The position numbers and the translations under genes are program-made. From JALYTZ01 sp036559125 (lineage in GTDB: Bacteria; Vulcanimicrobiota; Vulcanimicrobiia; Vulcanimicrobiales; Vulcanimicrobiaceae), in NCBI GenBank assembly GCA_036559125.1, contig DATBTT010000053.1, forward strand, positions 62,001-126,000: a stretch of DNA of 64,000 nt, given 5' to 3'. Shown one piece after another: positions 49,878 to 59,106 of this stretch (positions are counted from its first letter, which is position 1; the number at the start of each line of letters is the position of its first letter). Under the pieces are notes generated by a model. It worked only from the letters and a program-made list of their open reading frames with translations, was not told the origin of the DNA and did no database searches.

Positions 49878-50949
49878 GAGCCTACTCGACGCGCTGATGG
49901 TGCTCGGCGGCGTTGCGTTGCTCGCGGTGCTGGCCTTGGTACAGAATCAGGATCGCGGCGAGTCGCCGAGCGCGTTCTCGACGTACGATTTTGGCCGCAA
50001 CGGATATGCGGCGTTGTTCGACATGCTGCATCGCGAGAACGTCGTCGCAGGGCAATTCGAGCGTCCCATCGGACTGCTGGATCGCACGGTGCGCACGCTC
50101 GTGGTCTCCGCCTCCGCGCCGTCGGAGGAATCCGCCGGCTTGAGCAGAGGGGATGCCGACGCGCTCCACGCCTGGGTGCAGGCCGGCGGAATACTCGTGA
50201 TTCTCGGCCGGCCGGCAATCGGCGATGCGAAGCTAAAAGTGCCTTCGACGCGTGCGATGCGCCGAACCGTGCGCTCCGCGAGGGTTGCGAAATCGCTCGC
50301 AGCCGCGCGCGCGCGGCGCGTGGCGGGCGCGTTCGACGAGGCATTCGCCACATTGACAAAGCGCCGGATCTCGGCGCAACTCGTCGCCGCCGGTAAAAAC
50401 GTAGCGATACGCTATTCGTTTGGGCGCGGTACGATCGTCGCGATTACCGATCCCTCGGTTTTCAGCAATAGCAACCTGGCGCGCGCGGATAATGCGCGCT
50501 ACGCGTATGCGTTATTGGCTTCGGGCCCCGTCGCGTTCGACGAACGCGTGCACGGGTATGCGCGCGATCGCAGTTTTTGGGCGGCGTTGCCACCGCCCGT
50601 TCGGATTGCGGTCGCGCTTACCATCGCGATCGTCGCGCTCGCCCTGCTGGGCGCGAACTGGCGCTTCGCCCCGCCGCTGCTCCCCGACGCGCGCGACGAG
50701 CGCGACTCGTCGGCGTACATCGAATCTATGGCGCGACTGTTGCAGCGCGGCCGCGCCGCGCCGCGCGCCATACGCGACTGTGCGGAGCCGGTCGCGCGGG
50801 CGCTTCGAGCGCGGGCCGGCGCCCGGCCGCAGGCAAGCCTTGAGGCGTTGCGAGAATTGGACGCGCTCGGGCGTTTGGAACGGCCGTCTGATTTCGAACT
50901 CGTGCGCGCCGGTCGTCTGAGCGCGCAATTGCGAAAGGATTTGGAATGA
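49867..50949 (+). CDS. DUF4350-domain membrane protein
   Basis: About 360 residues from the ATG at 49867. One N-terminal helix (LLDALMVLGGVALLAVLAL), a Rossmann-like domain with FDMLHRENV, LHAWVQAGGILVILGRP and FGRGTIVAITDPSVFSNS, and a C-terminal helix with a short cytoplasmic part. This is the arrangement of DUF4350 proteins, which recur beside DUF4129 and MoxR. No enzymatic residues can be assigned. Overlaps moxR by four bases. Confidence 0.75.
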   Translation: MRPRSLLDALMVLGGVALLAVLALVQNQDRGESPSAFSTYDFGRNGYAALFDMLHRENVVAGQFERPIGLLDRTVRTLVVSASAPSEESAGLSRGDADALHAWVQAGGILVILGRPAIGDAKLKVPSTRAMRRTVRSARVAKSLAAARARRVAGAFDEAFATLTKRRISAQLVAAGKNVAIRYSFGRGTIVAITDPSVFSNSNLARADNARYAYALLASGPVAFDERVHGYARDRSFWAALPPPVRIAVALTIAIVALALLGANWRFAPPLLPDARDERDSSAYIESMARLLQRGRAAPRAIRDCAEPVARALRARAGARPQASLEALRELDALGRLERPSDFELVRAGRLSAQLRKDLE

Positions 50950-51911
50950 CTGCTTCGGCACACGATTTGGCGCGCCGGCTGGACGAAGGCATGCGCGAGA
51001 TCATCGTGGGAGGCGAGCGCATGACCTTCGCGTTGCTCGTCGGGCTCTTCGCGCGCGGTCACGTGCTCGTCGAGGGCGTTCCGGGCACCGGTAAAACGCT
51101 CGCCGTGCGCGCGTTCGCGCTCCTGCTCGGCGTCGACTTCAAGCGCATCCAGTTTACGCCGGATTTGATGCCGGCCGACGTTATCGGTACTACGGTGTTC
51201 AATCCGCAGAGCGCGCAATTTTCGACCCGCCCGGGACCCATCGTCGCCGGCATCGTGCTCGCCGACGAAATCAATCGGACGCCGCCCAAAACCCAAGCGG
51301 CACTCCTGGAGGCGATGGAGGAGGCGCGCGTGACGATCGACGGCGTGGCGATCGCACTTCCGCGCCCGTTCATGGTCTGCGCGACCCAAAATCCGATCGA
51401 ATACGAGGGCACCTATCCGTTGCCCGAAGCGCAGCTGGATCGCTTTTTGATCAAGGTCGAATCGGAGTATCCGCAAGAAGCGCAGGAACTGGCGTTGCTC
51501 GAACGCGCGACGCTCGGCTTCGACGCGCGCGATCTCGAAGGCAGCGGGGTGCGCGCGCTGGCCGGCGCCGCCGAAGCGATCGCGGCGCAAGACGAGATTC
51601 GGCGAACGCACGTTTCACCGAGCGTGCAAAAGTATATCTACGACATCGTGGCCGCGACGCGCTCGCACATCCAACTCGCGCTCGGGGCGAGCCCGCGCGC
51701 GGCATTATCGTTACTGATAGCGTCGCAGGCCGCCGCCGCCATCGCCGGCCGCGCGTATGCGACGCCCGACGACGTCAAGGACGTGGCGCAGCTAGTGCTC
51801 GCGCATCGTTTGCTCGTGCAGCCGCATGCCGAAATCGAGGGCGTGCGCGCCCACGACGTGCTCGCGGACGTGTTGCGTACTGTCCCGGTTCCGCGTGCGA
51901 GCTCGACGTAG
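50946..51911 (+). CDS. MoxR-family AAA+ ATPase
   Basis: A 321-residue MoxR-type AAA+ protein. Walker A is LVEGVPGTGKTLAVRAFALL, Walker B IVLADEINRTPPKTQAALLE, and sensor 1 MVCATQNPIEYEGTYPLPEA, with the C-terminal lid. MoxR ATPases act as chaperones for assembly of metalloproteins and membrane complexes, nearly always with a DUF58 or von Willebrand A partner, as here. It overlaps the DUF58 gene by 17 bases. Confidence 0.94.
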   Translation: MTASAHDLARRLDEGMREIIVGGERMTFALLVGLFARGHVLVEGVPGTGKTLAVRAFALLLGVDFKRIQFTPDLMPADVIGTTVFNPQSAQFSTRPGPIVAGIVLADEINRTPPKTQAALLEAMEEARVTIDGVAIALPRPFMVCATQNPIEYEGTYPLPEAQLDRFLIKVESEYPQEAQELALLERATLGFDARDLEGSGVRALAGAAEAIAAQDEIRRTHVSPSVQKYIYDIVAATRSHIQLALGASPRAALSLLIASQAAAAIAGRAYATPDDVKDVAQLVLAHRLLVQPHAEIEGVRAHDVLADVLRTVPVPRASST

Positions 51912-53235
51912 CCTCGCTCTTCGCGCGTGGCTCTCGCCACGCGCGCTCTGGTTGGCGGGCGGCGTCGCGGCGCTCTTCGCCTGTGCGGGAGCGGTGCATG
52001 CTGCGATATGGGTTGCGCGACTCGCGGCCCTGGCGTGGGTCGCGGCGTTTTGCGCCGACGCGATTGTGGGGCCGGCGCGACGCACGATTCGCGTCGAGCG
52101 CGGCCAACTGCCGCATCTCGCGCTGCGAGTTCCCGCGAAACTGACGTACGCCGTCGCGAACGCGTCGTCGCAAGCCATCCGGTTCGGAATCGTCGAATCG
52201 CCGGTCGAGCGGCTCGATTTTGGCGTGGACGAATTGCTCGGACAAGCCGCTGCGCGCGCGGTCGCGACGGTCGACCGCGACGTGACGCCGCGCACGCGGG
52301 GCACGGTAGCGTTCGGCACGATCTACCTGTGGTTCGAAAATCGGATCGGCTTTCTGCGTCGGCGGCTGCGCGTTGCGGCACCTGCGTCCGGCCGCGTCTT
52401 TCCCGATCTCGCGGCCGTCGAACGATACGGCAGCCTTCACGCGCGCAACCGGCTGATCGAAGTAGGTTTGAGGCGCATGCGGCTGCGCGGCGTCGGCTCG
52501 GAGTTCGAGCATTTGCGCGAGTGGAATCCCGGCGATGCGTTCCGATCGATCGATTGGAAAGCCACGGCTCGCCGCGGCAATCTCATGGTCGCCGAATACG
52601 AAGTCGAGCGAAGCCAAAACGTCATGCTCGTGCTCGACGCGGGGCGCTTGATGACTCCGAGGCTCGAAGATCAGCGCAAGTTCGATTACGCGATCACCGC
52701 CGCGCTTTCGGTGGCGTCGATTGCGAGCCTCGCCAGCGACAAAATCGGAATGATCGCTTTCGCGCGCGAGATTTTGCTGGCCGAGGCGCCGCGCGCAACG
52801 TCGGGATCGCTCGCCCGTTTAGCGGCCTCCGTGCACGATCTCGAGCCGCGCTTCGAAGAATCCGACTACCACGCGGCGTTCAACTATTTACGCGGGCATC
52901 TCCACAAGCGCAGCCTCGTCGTATTTTTTACCGACATGGTCGACCCGGTGGCGCAAAGCACGGTGCTCGCAGAGATCGGGACACTCGCGCGCCGGCACCT
53001 CGTCTTGCTCGTTTTTATGAACGACGCCGCGATCGATCGCGCGTTGGAGGCGGTGCCGAACGAACCGCTGCAGGTCTACGAAGCCAGCGTAGCACTCGAG
53101 CTGCGCCGGGAGCGGCGTACGGCGGCGGCGGTGCTGGAACGGCTCGGCGCGCGCGTGATCGACGTTCCCGCGAAACGGTTGAGCACCGCGCTCATCGACG
53201 AATACTTGCGCATCAAGCAGCGTGGCCTGATTTAA
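51895..53235 (+). CDS. DUF58-domain protein, MoxR partner
   Basis: About 446 residues from the GTG at 51895. Two hydrophobic helices near the N-terminus are followed by a soluble part. GVGSEFEHLREWNPGDAFRS, leading to IDWKATARRGNLMVAEYE, is the DUF58 signature. A von Willebrand A-like region with VMLVLDAGRLM and VVFFTDMVDP follows. MoxR and DUF58 proteins are usually co-encoded, and the overlap of 17 bases supports tight coupling. The start codon is a choice; an earlier one gives 23 more residues. Confidence 0.88.
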   Translation: MRARRSLALRAWLSPRALWLAGGVAALFACAGAVHAAIWVARLAALAWVAAFCADAIVGPARRTIRVERGQLPHLALRVPAKLTYAVANASSQAIRFGIVESPVERLDFGVDELLGQAAARAVATVDRDVTPRTRGTVAFGTIYLWFENRIGFLRRRLRVAAPASGRVFPDLAAVERYGSLHARNRLIEVGLRRMRLRGVGSEFEHLREWNPGDAFRSIDWKATARRGNLMVAEYEVERSQNVMLVLDAGRLMTPRLEDQRKFDYAITAALSVASIASLASDKIGMIAFAREILLAEAPRATSGSLARLAASVHDLEPRFEESDYHAAFNYLRGHLHKRSLVVFFTDMVDPVAQSTVLAEIGTLARRHLVLLVFMNDAAIDRALEAVPNEPLQVYEASVALELRRERRTAAAVLERLGARVIDVPAKRLSTALIDEYLRIKQRGLI

Positions 53236-53243
53236 GGGGCGGG

Positions 53244-54218
53244 TTAACGGATTCGAATCTTCCGGCCTGCGAAGCCGTAGTACGCGACCAGCAAGGCGGC
53301 GGTGACGATTCCGACCGCCGAGCGTGCATCCGCCGGAAGGCGCAGCGGCGAGAAGAACCCTTCAATGGTTCCCGCCACGATCAGCATCGCGACCACCCCC
53401 AAGAAAAGCACTCCCGCGCGGCGGGCGTTTTCGACTAGCGCGTCGCGGCGGCGCCTGCGACCGGGAAGCAACACACCGGCCGCGAGCAGCAACCCGGCGC
53501 CGCCGGCGATCTGAATCGCCGTTAGTTCGATGACGCCGTGCGGTGCGATCGTCGCCCAGAAATCGAACCCGAATCCGGCGCGCGTAAACAGCGCGCCCAG
53601 CGCGCCGAGCATCAACGCATTGAGGACGATCTCGTAGATCGTACCGATGCCGAGCGTGACTATGCCGGCCGAAAATGCCAGAACGCACACGCGAATGTTG
53701 TTTTGAATTATGAAAGCAGCCATATCCGGCGCATGTTGGGGCGAGATCGCAAAGTTCGAATCGTGGAGACTCTTGGATATCTGACCGGGCACGATCTCGC
53801 CGGGAAGCAATGCGTAAGCGTCGGCCGGCTGGCTTGCGACGACGGCGTACGCGATTGCCGCCCACAGGACCGTCAAGGCGATGCAAATACCGATGTACGG
53901 AAAGGACCGGCGAAACTCGGCCGGCAGCGTGCGGGCGAAAAAGGTACCAATGCGAGCGCGCCCACTGTGGAGCGATCCGCCGTACACGTGCGCATGCGCG
54001 CGCGCGGTAAGCCGATTGAGATAGTGTTGCAGGCGCGCCGAAAAGTCCTGACCGTTGGCGTAAGCCAGATCCGAGGTCACCCAGCGATAGAGCCGCCCCA
54101 ATTCCACGAGTTCGTCCGCCGTCAGCCGGCGAAAGCCGGCGCGCGAAGCGCGGTCGAGCAGTGCTTCGAGCCGCTCCCACGAGGCCTGACGTTTCGCGAC
54201 GAAACCGGATTCTTGCAC
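53244..54218 (-). CDS. SpoIIM/DUF95-family membrane protein
   Basis: A 324-residue protein: a cytoplasmic start with QASWERLEALLDRAS and ELGRLYRWVTSDLAYA, then about five or six helices (IGICIALTVLWAAIAYAVVA and more), with the family's IVLNALMLGALGALFTRAGF and PHGVIELTAIQIAGGAGLL. In Bacillus, SpoIIM acts in engulfment, but DUF95 proteins are widespread and mostly linked to MoxR/DUF58, as here. No other sporulation genes are visible. Divergent from the RDD gene and convergent with DUF58. Confidence 0.88.
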   Translation of the reverse strand: MQESGFVAKRQASWERLEALLDRASRAGFRRLTADELVELGRLYRWVTSDLAYANGQDFSARLQHYLNRLTARAHAHVYGGSLHSGRARIGTFFARTLPAEFRRSFPYIGICIALTVLWAAIAYAVVASQPADAYALLPGEIVPGQISKSLHDSNFAISPQHAPDMAAFIIQNNIRVCVLAFSAGIVTLGIGTIYEIVLNALMLGALGALFTRAGFGFDFWATIAPHGVIELTAIQIAGGAGLLLAAGVLLPGRRRRRDALVENARRAGVLFLGVVAMLIVAGTIEGFFSPLRLPADARSAVGIVTAALLVAYYGFAGRKIRIR

Positions 54219-54268
54219 GGCGCTTGCATTCGAGCGGGCCTGCGCCCGGCCTGTCGAATGACTCCCGC

Positions 54269-54997
54269 GTGGATCGCAGCATTAGCGTTCGGACGCCGGA
54301 ATCGATTCGTTTCTCGTACGATCTCGCGGGGCTGGGAAGCCGCTTTCTGGCCGTCGTTCTCGACCTGGTAATTCAGGTCGCGGTGGTTGCCGGGATTTTT
54401 TGGGGATTGGAACTCATCGCAGCGCATGCGCCGCGACCGGATCCACACGCCGATCGCCTAACGACCTCGATCGCGACGGCGATTGTCATCTTGATCGTAT
54501 TCGCGGTGTTCTTTGGGTATTTCGTGGTCTTCGAGGCGTTTTGGAACGGCCAAACGCCGGGAAAGAAAGCGCTCGGCATACGCGTGGTGCGCGACGGAGG
54601 CTATCCGCTCGATCTCGGCAGCTCGCTCATTCGCAATCTCATCCGCGTCGGCGAAGCGACCTTGGGTTTCTACGCGATTAGCGCGATCGCCACGCTCGTA
54701 TCGCCGGAGAACAAACGCTTGGGTGACTTGGCTGCCGGCACGATCGTCGTACGCGATGGCGATGTGGTGCGCGCGCGCGATTTTGCCGATGCGGATCATC
54801 CGGCCGCGGGCTTTTCCATGCTCAGCGCGGAGGAGCGCGCTCTCGTCGCGCGTTTTTGCGCGCGACGAGACGGCATGGCATCGCAGTACCGGGAACGTAT
54901 GGCTTCGCAAATCGCGAATATGTTGCGACCGCGACTCTCCCGCGATTTACAGGTGCTCGACGACGACGATCTGTTAAGCCGGCTCAGCGCTTCGTAA
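54269..54997 (+). CDS. RDD-family membrane protein
   Basis: About 242 residues from the GTG at 54269. SYDLAGLGSRFLAVVLDLVI gives the R-D-D-like core, with an Arg and an Asp in the first helix, and GQTPGKKALGIRVVRDGGYP is the family signature. Three helices in all. LVSPENKRLGDLAAGTIVVR is also typical. RDD proteins are common beside SpoIIM and MoxR genes. The C-terminal tail is soluble and charged. It overlaps the convergent DUF697-like gene by 14 bases. Confidence 0.88.
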   Translation: MDRSISVRTPESIRFSYDLAGLGSRFLAVVLDLVIQVAVVAGIFWGLELIAAHAPRPDPHADRLTTSIATAIVILIVFAVFFGYFVVFEAFWNGQTPGKKALGIRVVRDGGYPLDLGSSLIRNLIRVGEATLGFYAISAIATLVSPENKRLGDLAAGTIVVRDGDVVRARDFADADHPAAGFSMLSAEERALVARFCARRDGMASQYRERMASQIANMLRPRLSRDLQVLDDDDLLSRLSAS

Positions 54998-55979
54998 CGC
55001 GCGCCACGATGTCGCGCGCGAATTTGAGCGCTTCGTTCTTCGTGTTTTCGTAAATCGTACCGGCTTGTACCGAACTCATGTGCTGGCCGTGTTCGAGAAA
55101 GAACGTCACGCCCTCGCCCACGACAATCGTTCCGGCATAGGCGATGGCGCCTTTAATGCCGATGCCGGCCACCGGTATGAAGCCGGAGAGTTCGCGAGCG
55201 AGCATGCGCCACCCGAAGCCGCCGCCGACGACCGGTAAGAGTTGCCACATGCGTTGCACGTCGGGGTCGCGCCCGTAGGTCGCTTCGATGTGCAGAAGGA
55301 GCATCATTTGGATGCCGGTTATCGCGACCATGTCGCCGGCGGACGCAAACGCACCGAGGACGAAGCCGGCAACGGGGATGTGATCGACGACCGCGCTCGC
55401 GAGCGCGACTTTCAACGCGTTGTTCGCGGCATCGCGCGTGAGTTTCGCCGCGACCGTCTCGCGCAGTACCGGTAAGCGCCGTCCCACGGCGATCTCGACG
55501 CGTTTACAGCAGTCGATCATGTGCGGAAAGACCCGCCCGCGTAAGGCGTCGCACGAGATTGCCGGCACGATGTATTCGGCATACGACCCCGGTTCCGGCG
55601 GCGCGGGCGGTCCGCTCGGCTGGGCGGCCTCGTCTACGGTGATCGCAAGGATCGGCAAGCGCATCGCGCGCAACTCGGAAAGATTCGCGGCGGCTACGTC
55701 TCCGCGGCGGCCCAAAAAGAGCACGAGCGTCCCCGAGCGCGCGTCCGTCGCGAGCGTTCGATTCGGAGACAGCGTTTCTAAACAGGCCGCCGCGTCGAAT
55801 GGGACGGTTTCGTCCTGGCCGTCGAGCAGCAACGCGCGCATGGCTGCAACCTGTGCGGGATCTCCGCACAAATAGAAACGAAATGGCTTGCGTACGTTCG
55901 CGCTAACGGCCTTGACGTCGATGCCTTTGCGAACCAATCGCAGAATGTCGCCCGCTGCGGCTGCCATAGATATATTCAC
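54984..55979 (-). CDS. DUF697-like membrane protein with a degenerate GTPase-like domain
   Basis: A 331-residue protein. The N-terminal half has the strands of a small nucleotide-binding fold (FRFYLCGDPAQVAAMRALLL, TLVLFLGRRGDVAAANLSEL, LPILAITVD) but no P-loop. The C-terminal half has two hydrophobic helical regions (ALASAVVDHIPVAGFVLGAF, GFIPVAGIGIKGAIAYAGTI), as in the DUF697 tail of Era-like GTPases. I infer a relic of a GTPase-DUF697 protein. The role is unknown. Confidence 0.6.
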   Translation of the reverse strand: MNISMAAAAGDILRLVRKGIDVKAVSANVRKPFRFYLCGDPAQVAAMRALLLDGQDETVPFDAAACLETLSPNRTLATDARSGTLVLFLGRRGDVAAANLSELRAMRLPILAITVDEAAQPSGPPAPPEPGSYAEYIVPAISCDALRGRVFPHMIDCCKRVEIAVGRRLPVLRETVAAKLTRDAANNALKVALASAVVDHIPVAGFVLGAFASAGDMVAITGIQMMLLLHIEATYGRDPDVQRMWQLLPVVGGGFGWRMLARELSGFIPVAGIGIKGAIAYAGTIVVGEGVTFFLEHGQHMSSVQAGTIYENTKNEALKFARDIVARVTKR

Positions 55980-56004
55980 CTTCTCCCGTTACGAAGTGGT
56001 AGCG

Positions 56005-58050
56005 TCATGCGTCGCCGTGACCGGTGCCGGGCGTGCCGGCGCGCGATTCGGCCGACGGATCGTCGGCGTAGTCGAGGTAGATCAAACCCAGAAAGATCTC
56101 CAGCGCGATCGAGTGCATGCCGCGCGCGTTGGCCACGTCCACGATCGAACGATGCGTCGACTGCGCTTCTTTGATGATGGCCTCCGGCGTCGTGCGCGTA
56201 TCGGCTGCGGTTATCGTCGCGGCGGCGACTTCGCCGGGCGTGAGATTGAGGTGCAGCATCGTCGCGTAATCCACTCCACCCTCTTCAAAGCGGACGCTCA
56301 ACGCTTTTTGCAACGTCGCGTAACGCGCCGACGACGTGCCGACGCCGAGCAGCGTGATGCGGGCCGCAAGCTGGTTCGATTTTGCCATGTTGAAGAGCTG
56401 ATAGGATTGCGATGCGGAAACCGCCGCCTGCTGCAGCGACGCGTTGGCCTTTTGCATCAGCGGAACCAAATCGTTGTAGTCCTGCTGGCTGATATCGCCG
56501 AAATAGTTCAGTTGCACTTGCTGCAGGCGTTTGAGGAACATGTCCAGATCGCCCAGACCGGTGTCGGTTTGCATCGCGGCGCCGCGGCCCGCGTCGACCG
56601 CCCGCACCATATCGCCGTCGGCCTGTGAGAGTTCCTCGAGCATGCGCGGGTAGGATGGGAAAACCGCGACGGAGTTCGAGGGGACGGGCGAATCCTTGAA
56701 CGGCGCGTTCATCTCGGTGAGAATATCCGCATTGTCTTGCAGCAGACCGCTGAGATGGTTAGTCTTGGCGTCGGTCGTGCCGACGTTGTTGATCGTACTG
56801 CCGGCATCGCCCAGCGCGCTATTGATCGAACGCGCCATCGTCGTCAGATTTTTCACGACAGCATCCAGTCGCGAACCGCGTTTGATGTCTATGCGGCTGA
56901 AATCCGGTATCTCGTATGAGATGCTGTCGAGCCGCGTCTGCAACGACTTGAGTTGATCGCGCCCCTGATCGTGACGCGCGCCGATCTCCGAGACCGCCTG
57001 AGATTGCGTCTGCCGGGCCGTGGCGAGCTTGGCTTTGAGTGCGGCCAAATTCGGCTGCGTCAGATCGACGCGTTTGACTTCCATCTCGCGGAGCGTGGCG
57101 ATGCGCGCCCTGGCGATCGCTTGCACGTCGGGAGCGCCTTTCTGCGCGACTTCACCCAACGTCTGTTCGCTCTTGTTAGTTTGGCCGAGAGCCAACTGCG
57201 TTTGTCCAAGCGCCAGCATGGCCTGTTGATCGTTCGGATTCGCTTTGACAATATCTTGAAAATCGAGCATCGCTACGTTGTAGCGCGCTTCGTCGAGATC
57301 GTGGAGCGCCCGTACCAGCTTCTGTTGCGGCGTCACGACTTTGGGGTCCAGTTCGGGATAGCCCAGCATGTGCGATACGCGGGCCGAGGCGCCGGGGTGA
57401 TCTTGTAAGTATTTGGTGACCAGATCCGAATGCGCGTTTTCGAGCGCGCCTAAGTGTTGGAGCATGGAGAGATCCGCTTGCGGATCGTACCCGGACCGTG
57501 ACATCAGCAACAGGCCGTATTGATCGGCCTGCAGTTCGTCCGCGCGCGACATTTTCGCCATGATGCCGGCTTGCGCGAGATTACCGAATCGGTAGATGAT
57601 CGGCGAAAAAAGCGATGCGATTCCAAAAAGCAGATTGAGGATTTGCGACTTCGCCTGCATCGTCACGACGTGCCGGCGCTCGATGTGACCGGTTTCGTGT
57701 CCGAGCACGCCCGCAAGCTCGTCGTCGGATTGCACGAAGTCGAGCAGTCCCGTCTGCACGTAGACGTACCCGCCAAGCGTCGAAAACGCGTTGATGGTCG
57801 AGTCGTGGAGAATCTTGATGTTGTACGGAACGTCCTTGCGCGCCGTCTGCTTCCACAACTTGTCGGTGATCCCGTTGACCCATTCGTTGAGCAGTGGGTC
57901 GGTTTCGACCACGCTCTGCGCGGTTATCCCTTCGTCGGCTTGCTTTCCGAGTTGGATCTCGGTTTGCGTCGACATGGCGATGCCCGGCACGGGAAAAGCG
58001 GTGCTCAGGAGAGCAACGATCAACGCGATGGGAACGATACGGCGGAACAT
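56005..58050 (-). CDS. M48-family metalloprotease with a long C-terminal region
   Basis: About 681 residues from the ATG at 58050, with a signal peptide (VPIALIVALLSTAFPVPGIA). An in-frame start 57 bases earlier is possible. The peptidase domain has INAFSTLGGYVYVQTGLLDF and the zinc motif VLGHETGHIERRHVV (HExxH), then MSRADELQADQYGLLLMSRS with the third ligand Glu. This matches BepA/YfgC-type proteases that act on stalled outer-membrane proteins. A TPR-like segment (MLALGQTQLALGQTNKSEQT) follows, then about 300 residues of coiled and unrecognised sequence. Divergent from minC. Confidence 0.88.
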   Translation of the reverse strand: MFRRIVPIALIVALLSTAFPVPGIAMSTQTEIQLGKQADEGITAQSVVETDPLLNEWVNGITDKLWKQTARKDVPYNIKILHDSTINAFSTLGGYVYVQTGLLDFVQSDDELAGVLGHETGHIERRHVVTMQAKSQILNLLFGIASLFSPIIYRFGNLAQAGIMAKMSRADELQADQYGLLLMSRSGYDPQADLSMLQHLGALENAHSDLVTKYLQDHPGASARVSHMLGYPELDPKVVTPQQKLVRALHDLDEARYNVAMLDFQDIVKANPNDQQAMLALGQTQLALGQTNKSEQTLGEVAQKGAPDVQAIARARIATLREMEVKRVDLTQPNLAALKAKLATARQTQSQAVSEIGARHDQGRDQLKSLQTRLDSISYEIPDFSRIDIKRGSRLDAVVKNLTTMARSINSALGDAGSTINNVGTTDAKTNHLSGLLQDNADILTEMNAPFKDSPVPSNSVAVFPSYPRMLEELSQADGDMVRAVDAGRGAAMQTDTGLGDLDMFLKRLQQVQLNYFGDISQQDYNDLVPLMQKANASLQQAAVSASQSYQLFNMAKSNQLAARITLLGVGTSSARYATLQKALSVRFEEGGVDYATMLHLNLTPGEVAAATITAADTRTTPEAIIKEAQSTHRSIVDVANARGMHSIALEIFLGLIYLDYADDPSAESRAGTPGTGHGDA

Positions 58051-58156
58051 AGGGTCGTCATCCTTTACCCGCGGACGGGGGAGAATGTTGCGAATGGGGC
58101 ACTCCACTAACGCCCGAGCCGGTTCCTGCGTTACCGGCGGGACCGTGTGTATGGCA

Positions 58157-58165
58157 TGTGGATAA
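58157..58165 (-). promoter_or_regulatory. Perfect DnaA-box sequence upstream of minC
   Basis: TGTGGATAA is the exact reverse complement of TTATCCACA, the canonical DnaA box. It lies 72 bases before the minC start and about 107 from the divergent M48 protease start. One exact 9-mer in a high-GC window could be chance, so regulation of the min operon by DnaA is only a suggestion. Confidence 0.4.
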
Positions 58166-58236
58166 TCGTAAGGAACTTGTGAGGTGCGTGTGGATGGCGC
58201 AGGGCAGTTGCGTCGCCGGTATGAACCGCTGATGCG

Positions 58237-59106
58237 ATGACGTTGTTGCGCGGGAAAGGGCTCGGTCTCGAAGTAGTCCTAGCCGAGCGCGATCTGGACG
58301 AGGCGCTCGGGGAGTTGGAAGGCCGCTTAACCGAGCGGCCCGATTTCTATCGCGGCAGCTCGGCTACCGCAGCGTTCGGAAGCGCGGTTCCCGAACCCGA
58401 GCAGTTGGCGCGGTTGCGCGGCGTGCTCGATGCCGGTGGTATCGGCCTGACCTCCATCTGCGGCGGCCCCGCCTTGGAGTCTATCGCCTTGGCACACGGT
58501 CTGGCTTACGTTCCCGTCGTTGACGGGGGTGAGGAGCTAGCGCGCCGCCGCGCCCTGCGGCCCAAGCGGGAAATGCACCTCTCGGATGCGGCGCGCTCGT
58601 TAGCAGCCGACTTTGCCGGAGCCCGCGCCGACATTGCGGATCGACGCAAACGCGGCGAAACGAGCGTGCGCCGGGTCGTGCTTCCGCAGAAGAACTTGCA
58701 GCAAGCCGCGCTGACCGCCGTGGTACCCGCGCAAGTGACGTTGTACCACCGCGGCACGCTTCGCGGCGGCCAGTCGTTGCACAACGTCGGCAACATCGTC
58801 GTGCTCGGCGACGTCAATCCCGGGGCCGAGCTAGTGGCGAGCGGCGATATCCTCGTTTTCGGCGCGCTGCGCGGTGTCGCTCACGCCGGTGCGCAGGGCG
58901 ATGCAACCGCGAAGGTGTACGCACTCGAACTTGCTGCGACGCAGTTGCGCATCGCCACGTTCATCGCTGCCGAAGCCGGCAGGCGCAGAACGTCTGCGGT
59001 CCGTCCGGAAGCGGCGTACGTCCGCGACGAGCGGATCGCGGTGGCACCATACGACAAAATCGACGAAATTCTGGGGGCTCCGGCTTCCCGGGGGGATGGC
59101 AATTGA
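58237..59106 (+). CDS. minC: Septum site-determining protein MinC
   Basis: A 289-residue MinC. The N-terminal domain (LLRGKGLGLEVVLAERDLDE) is divergent as usual. The C-terminal beta-helix has TLYHRGTLRGGQSLHNVGNI, VVLGDVNPGAELVASGDILV and FGALRGVAHAGAQGD, which are clear MinC motifs. It binds MinD and blocks FtsZ ring formation away from midcell. A charged linker joins the domains. It overlaps the first minD by four bases. Confidence 0.93.
   Translation: MTLLRGKGLGLEVVLAERDLDEALGELEGRLTERPDFYRGSSATAAFGSAVPEPEQLARLRGVLDAGGIGLTSICGGPALESIALAHGLAYVPVVDGGEELARRRALRPKREMHLSDAARSLAADFAGARADIADRRKRGETSVRRVVLPQKNLQQAALTAVVPAQVTLYHRGTLRGGQSLHNVGNIVVLGDVNPGAELVASGDILVFGALRGVAHAGAQGDATAKVYALELAATQLRIATFIAAEAGRRRTSAVRPEAAYVRDERIAVAPYDKIDEILGAPASRGDGN

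Noticed and set aside
49920..50950. Mobile element or recent transfer in the accessory region
   Set aside because: No transposase, integrase, tRNA junction or terminal repeat is seen, and the composition looks like that of neighbouring genes.
53244..54218. SpoIIM and Jag/SpoIIIJ-type genes as evidence of sporulation
   Set aside because: Both families are widespread in non-sporulating bacteria, and no sporulation sigma factor or other spo gene is visible.
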